Source: Nomia melanderi
Lineage: Eukaryota; Arthropoda; Insecta; Hymenoptera; Halictidae
Assembly (NCBI RefSeq): GCF_051020985.1
Contig: NW_027475130.1
Span: 12,232,001 to 12,296,000 of the forward strand
Reading direction: 5' to 3'
Length of the DNA stretch: 64,000 nucleotides
The position numbers and the translations under genes were made by a program. The notes beneath the pieces are model-generated. The model saw only the letters and a program-made list of their open reading frames with translations. It ran no database searches and was not told the origin of the DNA. Shown in pieces: positions 57,561 to 64,000 of the stretch; position 1 is the stretch's first letter, and the number at the start of each line of letters is the position of its first letter.

Positions 57561-58605
57561 GTTGTCTCGGCCCCTGGTGGTCCGAGGTCGTTCCCGCTGC
57601 ACAGATTCTTGCGCCAGGGCCTCCTGCAGATAATTCACTTTGGTTTATTACGCTATCGCTAATAGCACCCAAGATATCACCAGATATATATTGGATTTTT
57701 CCCTGACCCTGAGTGTCCGGCCCCATGAGACTGTGGATTTTTCGGCCCCTGGTGGTCCGAGGTTGTTCCCGTTGCACAGATTCATGCGCCAGGGCCTCCT
57801 GCAGATAATGCACTTTGGTTTATTGCGCTATATCTAATAGCACCCAAGATATCACCAGATATATATTGGATTTTTCCCTGACCCTGAGTGTCCGGCCCCA
57901 TGAGACTGTGGTTTCCTCGGCCCCTGGTGGTTCGAGGTCGTTCCCGCTGCACAGATTCATGCGCCAGGGACTCCTACAGACAATGCACTTTGATTTATTG
58001 CGCTATGTCTAATAGCACGCGAGATATCACCAGATATATATTGGATTTTACCCTGACCGTGAGAGTCCGGCCCCATGAGACTGTGGTTTTTTCGGACCCT
58101 GGTGGTCCGAGGTCGTTCCCGCTGCACAGATTCATGCGCCAGGGCCTCCTACAGACAATGCACTTTGGTTTATTACGCTATCTCTAATAGCACCCGAGAT
58201 ATCACCAGATATATATTGGATTTTCCCCAGACCCTGAGTGCCCGGCCCCATGAGACGGTGGTTTTCTCGGCCCCTGGTTATCCGAGGTCGTTCCCGCTGC
58301 CACAGATGCATGCGCCAGGGCCTCCTGCAGATAATTCACCTTGATTTATCGCGCTATCTCTAATAGCACCCGAGATATCACCAGATCTATATTGGATTTT
58401 CCCCTGACCCTGAGTGTCCGGCCCCATGAGACGGTCGTTTTCTCGGCCCCTCGTGGTCCGAGGTCGTTCCCACTGCACAGATTCATGCGCCAGGGCCTCC
58501 TACAGACAATGCACTTTGATTTATTGCGCTATCTGTAATAGCACCCGAGATATCACCAGATATATATTGGATTTTACCCTGACCGTGAGAGTCCGGCCCC
58601 ATGAG

Positions 58606-59439
58606 ACTGTGGTTTTTTCGGCCCCTGGTGGTCCGAGGTCGTTCCCGCTGCACAGATTCATGCGACAGGGCCACCTACAGATAATGCACTTTGATTTATT
58701 GCGCTATCTGTAATAGCACCCGAGATATCACCAGATACATATTGGATTTTACCCTGACCCTGAGTGTCCGGCCCCTTGAGACGGTGGTTGTCTCGGCCCC
58801 TGGAGGTCCGAGGACGTTCCCGCTGCACAGATTCATGCGCCAGGACCTCCTGCAGATAATTCACTTTGGCTTATTGCGCTATCTCTAATAGCACCCGACA
58901 TATCACCAGATATATACTGGATTTTCCCCTGACCCTGAGTGTCCGGCCCCATGAGACTGTGGTTTTCTCGGCCCCTGGTGGTCCGAGGTCGTTCCCGCTG
59001 CACAGATTCATGCGCCAGGGCCTCCTACAGACAATGCACTTTGATTTATTCCGCTATCTGTAATAGCAGCCGAGATATCACCAGATATATATTGGATTTT
59101 TCACTGACCCTGAATGTCCGGCCCCATGAGACGGTCGTTTTCTCAGCCCCTGGTGGCCCGAGGTCGTTCCCGCTGCACAGATTCATGCGCCAGGGCCTCC
59201 TGCAGATAATTCACTTTGGTTTATTGCGCTATCTCTAATAGCGCCCGAGATATCACCAGATATATATTGGATTTTTCCCTGACCCTGAGAGTCCGTCCCC
59301 ATGAGACTGCGGTCTTCTCGGCCCCTGGTGGTCCGAGGTCGTTCCCGCTGCACAGATTCATGCGCCAGGGCCTCCTACAGACAATGCACTTTGATTTATT
59401 GCGCTATCTGTAATAGCCCCCGAGATATCACCAGATATA
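58606..59439 (+). repeat. Connector between D copy 4 and block L copy 2
   Basis: About 4.8 monomers with several private substitutions: GCGACAGGGCCACC near 58,663, CAGATACATATTGG near 58,734, CCAGGACCTCC near 58,840, CTGAATGTCC near 59,110 and AATAGCCCCCGAG near 59,413. I found no long partner. Confidence 0.72.
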
Positions 59440-61302
59440 TATTGGATTTTCCCCTGACCCTGAGTGTCCGGCCCCATGAGACGGTGGTTTTATCGGCCCC
59501 TGGTGGTCCGAGGTCGTTCCCGCTGCACAGATTCATGCGCCATGGCCTCCTACAGACAATGCGCGTTGGTTTAATGCGCTATGTGTAATAGCACCCGAGA
59601 TATCACCAGATATATATTGGATTTTTGCCTGACCCTGAGTTCTCGGCCCCATGAGACTGTGGTTTTCTCGGCCCCAGGTGGTCCGAGGTCGTTTCCGCTG
59701 CACAGATTCATGCGTCAGGGCCTCCTGCAGACAATGCACTTTGATTTATCGAGCTATCTCTAATGGCACCCGAGATATCACCAGATATATATTGGATTTT
59801 ACCCTGACCCTGAGTGCCCGGCCCCATGAGACGGTGGTTGTCTCGGCCCCTGGAGGTCCGAGGACGTTCCCGCTGCACAGATTCATGCGCCAGGGCCTCC
59901 TGCAGATAATTCACTTTGGTTTATTGCGCTATCTATAATAGCACCCGAAATATCACCAGATATATGCTGGATTTTCACATGACCTTGGGTGACGGATTCC
60001 GAATATCTGTAATTTTCTCGGCCCCTGGTGGTTCGAGGTCGTTCCTGCTGCACAGACTCATTCGCCTGTGCCTCCTACAGACAATGCACTTTGATTTATC
60101 GCGCTATCTGTAATAGCACCCGAGATATCACCAGATATATATTGGATTTTTCCTCGACCCTGAGTGTCCGGCCCCTTGAGACGGTGGTTTTCTCGGCCTC
60201 TTGTGGTCAGAGGTCGTTCCCGCTGCACAGATTCATGCGCCAGGGCCTCCTACAGACAATGCACTTTGATTTATTGCGCTATCTGTAATAGCACCCGAGA
60301 TATCACCAGATATATATTGGATTTTACCCTGACCATGAGTGTCCGGCCCCATGAGACTGTGGTTTTTTCGGCCCCTGATGGTCCGAGGTCGTTCCCGCTG
60401 CACAGATTCATGCGCCAGGGCCTCCTACAGACAATGCACTTTGATTTATTGCGCTATCTGTAATAGCACCCGAGATATCACCAGATATATATTGGATTTT
60501 CCCCTGACCCTGAGTGTCCGGCCCCATGAGACTGTGGTTGTCTCGGCCCCTGGAGGTCCGAGGACGTTCCCGCTGCACAGATTCATGCGCCAGCGCCTCC
60601 TGCAGATAATTCACTTTGGTTTATTGCGCTATCTCTAATAGCACCCGAGATATCACCAGATATATACTGGATTTTTCACTGACCCTGAGTGTCCGGCCCC
60701 ATGAGACGGTCGTTTTCTCAGCCCCTGGTGGCCCGAGGTCGTTCCCGCTGCACAGATTCATGCGCCAGGGCCTCCTGCAGATAATTCACTTTGGTTTATT
60801 GCGCTATCTGTAATAGCACCCGAGATATCACCAGATATATATTGGATTTTCCCCTGACCCTGAGTGTCCGGCCCCATGAGACGGTGGTTTTATCGGCCCC
60901 TGGTGGTCCGAGGTCGTTCCCGCTGCACAGGTTCATGCGTCAGGGCCTCCTGCAGACAATGCACTTTGATTTATCGAGCTATCTCTAATGGCACCCGATA
61001 TATCACCAGATATATAATGGATTTTTCCCTGACCCTGAGTGTCCGGCCACATGAGACTGTGGTTTTCTGGGCCCCTGGTGGCCCGAGGTCGTTCCCGCTG
61101 CACAGATTCATGCGCCAGGGCCTCCTACAGACATTGCACTTTGATTTATTGCGCTATCTGTAATAGCACCCGAGATATCACCAGATATATATTGGATTTT
61201 TCACTGACCCTGAGCGTCCGGCCCCATGAGACGGTCGTTTTCTCGGCCCGTGGTGGTCCGAGGTCGTTCCCGCTGCACAGATTCATGCGCCAGGGTCTCC
61301 TA
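59440..61302 (+). repeat. Block L copy 2
   Basis: Partner of 42,288-44,150. It follows D copy 4 after an 835-bp connector, whereas block L copy 1 follows D copy 2 directly. The right ends diverge at GCACATTGATTTATTGC here against GCACTTTGATTTATCGC near 44,160. Confidence 0.85.
59949..60123 (+). repeat. Highly diverged monomer, copy 2
   Basis: Diverged 63-bp segment at 59,959-60,021, inside block L copy 2. It appears identical to copy 1 in that segment. Confidence 0.9.
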
Positions 61303-62609
61303 CAGACAATGCACATTGATTTATTGCGCTATCTGTAATAGCACCCGAGATATCACCAGATATAAATTGGATTTTCCCCTGACCCTGAGTGTCCGGCCCC
61401 ATGAGACTGTGGTTTTCAAGGCCCCTGGTCGTCCGAGGTCGTTCCCGCTGCACAGATTCATGCGCCGGGGCCTCCTACAGACTATGCACTTTGATTTATT
61501 GCGCTATCTGTAATAGCACCCGAGATATCACCAGATAAATATTGGATTTTACCCTGACCATGAGTGTCCGGCCCCATGAGACTGTGGTTTTTTCGGCCCC
61601 TGGTGGTCCGAGGTCGTTCCCGCTGCACAGATTCATGCGCCAGGGCCTCCTGCAGAAAATTCACTTTGGTTTATTGCGCTATCTCTATTAGCACCCGAGA
61701 TATCACCAGATATATATTGGATTTTTCCTCGACCCTGAGTGTCCGGCCCCATGAGACGGTGGTTTTCTCGGCCCCTTGTGGTCAGAGGTCGCTCCCGCTG
61801 CACAGATTCATGCGCCAGGGCCTCCTACAGACAATGCAGTTTGGTTTATTGCGCTATCTCTAATAGCACCCGAGATATCACCAGATATATAGTGGATTTT
61901 CGCCAGACCCTGAGTGCCCGTCCCCATGAGACGGTGGTTTTCTCGGCCCCTGGTGGTCCGAGGTCGTTCCCGCTGCACAGATTCATGCGCCAGGGCCTCC
62001 TACAGACAGTGCACTTTGATTTATTGTACTATCTGTAATAGCACCCGAGATATCACCAGATATATATTGGATTTTTCCCTAACCCTGAGTGTCCAGCCCC
62101 ATGAGTCTGTGGCTTTCTCGGCCCCTGGTTGTCCGAGGTCGTTCCCGCTGCACAGATGCATGCGCCAGGGCCTACTGCAGATAATTCACTTTGGTTTATT
62201 GCGCTATCTATAATAGCACCCGAAATATCACCAGATATATGCTGGATTTTCACATGACCTTGGGTGACGGATTCCGAATATCTGTAATTTTCTCGGCCCC
62301 TGGTGGTTCGAGGTCGTTCCTGCTGCACAGACTCGTTCGCCAGTGCCTCCTACAGACAATGCACTTTGATTTATCGCGCTATCTCTAATAGCACCCGAGA
62401 TATCACCAGATATATATTGGATTTTTCCTCGACCCTGAGTGTCCGGCCCAATGTGTCGGTGGTTTTCTCGGCCCCTGGTGATCCGAGGTCGTTCCCGCTG
62501 AACAGATTCATTCGCAAGGGCCTCCTGCAGACAATGCACTTTGATTTATTGCGCTATCTGTAATAGCACCCGAGATATCACCAGATATATATTGGATATT
62601 ACCCTCACC
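61303..62609 (+). repeat. Diverse monomer tail
   Basis: About 7.5 monomers, many with private changes: GATATAAATTGG near 61,361, TTTTCAAGGCC near 61,415, TATATAGTGG near 61,888, TTGTACTATC near 62,026, ATGAGTCTGTGGC near 62,101 and a GGCCTACTGCAG near 62,170. It includes the third highly diverged monomer and a TGTCGGTGG unit. Confidence 0.75.
62224..62398 (+). repeat. Highly diverged monomer, copy 3, outside block L
   Basis: Diverged segment at 62,234-62,296. Its right half differs from the other two copies (GACTCGTTCGCCAGTGCC and CTCTAATAG against GACTCATTCGCCTGTGCC and CTGTAATAG). It sits directly before a TGTCGGTGG unit at 62,399, so this copy is an independent context for the type. Confidence 0.9.
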
Positions 62610-63309
62610 CTGAGTGTCCGGCCCCATGAGACTGTGGTTTCCTCGGCCCCTGGTGGTCCGAGGTCGTTCCCGCTGCACAGATTCATGCGCCAGGGCCTCC
62701 TACAGACAATGCACTTTGATTTATTTCGCTATCTGTAATAGGACCCGAGATATCACCAGATATATATTGGATTTTCCCCAGACCCTGAGTGTCCGGCCGC
62801 ATGAGACTGTAGTTTTCTCGGCCCCTGGTGGTCCGAGGTCGTTCCCGCTGCACAGAGTCATGCGCCAGGGCCTCCTACAGACAATGCACTTTGATTTATT
62901 GCGCTATCTGTAATAGCACCCGAGATATCACCAGATATATATTGGATTTTTCGCTGACCCAGAGTGTCCGGCCCCATGAGACTGTGGTTTCCTCGGCCCC
63001 TGGTGGTCCGAGGTCGTTCCCGCTGCACAGATTCATGCGCCAGGGCCTCCTACAGACAATGCACTTTGATTTATTTCGCTATCTGTAATAGGACCCGAGA
63101 TATCACCAGATATATATTGGATTTTCCCCAGACCCTGAGGGTCCGGCCGCATGAGACTGTAGTTTTCTCGGCCCCTGGTGGTCCGAGGTCGTTCCCGCTG
63201 CACAGAGTCATGCGCCAGGGCCTCCTACAGACAATGCACTTTGATTTATTGCGCTATCTGTAATAGCACCCGAGATATCACCAGATATATATTGGATTTT
63301 TCGCTGACC
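62610..63309 (+). repeat. Tandem dimer duplication, 2 x 350 bp
   Basis: A two-monomer unit (GTTTCCTCGG, TTATTTCGC, AATAGGACCCGAG, CCCCAGACC, GGCCGCATGAG, CACAGAGTCATG) occurs twice in succession. One difference was seen: GAGTGTCCGG near 62,790 against GAGGGTCCGG near 63,140. This is the shortest clean higher-order period in the window. Confidence 0.85.
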
Positions 63310-63973
63310 CAGAGTGTCCGGCCCCATGAGACGGAGGTTTTCTCGGCCCCTGGTGGTCCGAGGTCGTTCCCGCTGGACAGGTTCATGCGCCAGGGTCTCC
63401 TACAGACAATGCACTTTGATTTATTGCGCTATCTGTAATAGCACCCGAGATATCACCACATATATATTGGATTTTCCCCTGACCTTGAGTGTCCGGCCCC
63501 ATGAGACTGTGGTTTTCTCGGTCCCTGGAGGTCCGAGAACGTTCCCGCTGCACAGGTTCATGCGCCAGGGTCTCCTACAGACAATGCACTTTGATTTATT
63601 GCGCTATCTGTAATAGCACCCGAGATATCACCAGATATATATTGGATTTTTCGCTGACCCAGAGTGTCCGGCCCCATGAGACGGAGGTTTTCTCGGCCCC
63701 TGGTGGTCCGAGGTCGTTCCCGCTGGACAGGTTCATGCGCCAGGGCCTCCTACAGACAATGCACTTTGATTTATTGCGCTATCTGTAATAGCACCCGAGA
63801 TATCACCAGATCTTTATTGGATTTTCCCCTGACCCTGAGTATCCGGCCCCATGAGACTGTGGTTTTTTCGGCCCCTGGTGGTCCGAGGTCGTTCCCGCTG
63901 CACAGATTCATGCGCCAGGGCCTCCTGCAGATAATTCACTATGGTTTATTGCGCTATCTGTAATAGCACCCGA
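63310..63973 (+). repeat. Last complete monomers, partly dimeric
   Basis: GAGACGGAGG with GCTGGACAGG recurs at 350-bp spacing (about 63,330 and 63,680), separated by a CGGTCCCTGGAGG unit with GAGAACGTTCC. The final complete unit has CAGATCTTTATTGG, a changed form of the AGATCT type. Confidence 0.8.
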
Positions 63974-64000
63974 GATATCACCAGATATATATTGGATTTT
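63974..64000 (+). repeat. Partial monomer at the right window edge (positions 1-27)
   Basis: GATATC begins at 63,974 and the window ends in GGATTTT. The array continues to the right. Confidence 0.95.

Larger units (their letters stand above)
53773..58605 (+). repeat. Long block D copy 4, with an exact seven-monomer deletion
   Basis: Follows copy 2 at 17,327 bp until about 57,530, then at 16,102 bp. The difference, 1,225 bp, is exactly 7 monomers. It carries the +2, -1 and +1 units near 55,586, 55,820 and 58,299. Private bases are TATTGTATTTTACC near 54,190 and GGATTTTCGCC near 56,650. Its right part (CCCCTCGTGGTCC, CCCACTGCACAG) matches copy 1 past the point where copy 2 ends. Confidence 0.85.
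1..64000 (+). repeat. Tandem satellite array, 175-bp monomer, about 365.7 copies
   Basis: The window is continuous head-to-tail repetition of one 175-bp unit, with no interrupting unique DNA. Taking GATATC as position 1, landmarks in order are: GATATCACCAGATATATATT (1-20), CCTGACCCTGAGTGTCCGG (about 30-48), CATGAGAC (52-59), CTCGGCCCCTGGTGGTCCGAG (69-89, a near-dyad), GTCGTTCCCGCTGCAC (90-105), TTCATGCGCCAGGGCCTCC (109-127), ATTGCGCTAT (150-159) and TAATAGCACCCGA (163-175). Net displacement over 365 units is +10 bp. A consensus-like monomer has 51 C, 41 G, 49 T and 34 A, and 8 CpGs. No inverted monomer was seen. The role is inferred, not shown: a centromeric or pericentromeric satellite of a eukaryote is most likely. 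Confidence 0.98.

Noticed and set aside
1..64000. CRISPR array
   Set aside because: The repeating unit is 175 bp and repeats along its whole length, with no short repeat and unique spacer structure.
1..64000. Transposon, LTR or retroviral sequence inside the array
   Set aside because: The monomer register is unbroken from base 1 to 64,000. No insertion longer than 2 bp was found, so there is no room for an inserted element.
1..64000. Primate alpha satellite
   Set aside because: The period is 175 bp rather than 171 bp, no exact CENP-B box is present, and the GC-rich middle (CGGCCCCTGGTGGTCCGAGG) does not resemble alphoid sequence.
1..64000. tRNA, 5S rRNA or other RNA gene repeated in tandem
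   Set aside because: I looked for 5S-like and tRNA-like box structure. Only isolated near B-box words were found, in a minority of units, with no A box at proper spacing and no T-run terminator in a consistent place.
1..64000. Hidden gene system or toxin-like locus within the window
   Set aside because: After following the register on both strands across all 365 units, no stretch departs from the satellite long enough to encode anything else. The longest strongly diverged segment is about 63 bp.

Overview
The whole 64 kb window is one uninterrupted, head-to-tail satellite DNA array. I see no gene, RNA gene, transposon or unique sequence in it. The monomer is 175 bp. The phrase beginning at base 1 recurs in the same register at base 63,886, a displacement of 63,885 bp, which is 365 monomers plus 10 bp. 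Taking GATATC as position 1, the window holds an 88-bp partial monomer (1-88), 365 complete monomers (89-63,973) and a 27-bp partial (63,974-64,000). The array runs off both ends. All monomers point the same way. A typical monomer is 52.6% GC with 8 CpGs.

The window suggests a eukaryotic centromeric or pericentromeric array, because the monomer is near nucleosome-repeat length, the array is homogenised and it has multi-monomer higher-order structure. It is not primate alpha satellite by length or motif, and no exact CENP-B box is present on either strand. I cannot name the species. Frog, plant and other vertebrate satellites fall in the same length class, but I did not recognise the sequence.

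Layout. From 1 to about 8.3 kb, monomers form short local duplications (5-monomer and 22-monomer spacings). From about 8.3 to 26.7 kb there are nested blocks of 9 to 13 monomers, including a tandem 9-monomer duplication and a 12-monomer block present four times in the window. From about 29.6 to 58.6 kb there are four copies of a long block of roughly 34 monomers (6.0 kb). Two (D1, D2) are nearly complete. One (D3) is truncated and mosaic. One (D4) has lost exactly seven monomers. They are interrupted at 42.3-49.6 kb by a block also found at 59.4-61.3 kb and by a 3.2 kb block also found at 22.1-25.3 kb. From 58.6 to 64 kb the tail is mixed, ending in tandem dimers.

The many open frames of 60-157 codons are a by-product of the repeat. 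Because 175 is not a multiple of 3, the same monomer is read in all three frames in turn, and TAATAG near the monomer end ends the frames. Nothing suggests translation.

The points of real interest are evolutionary and structural. Length changes are very few: about 20 indels, from about 7 independent events. Breakpoints are in register, at exact multiples of 175 bp. One long block is a visible mosaic of two others. A strongly diverged but length-preserved monomer type occurs three times. Short dyads and minus-strand CCAAT and AATAAA words recur in almost every monomer.
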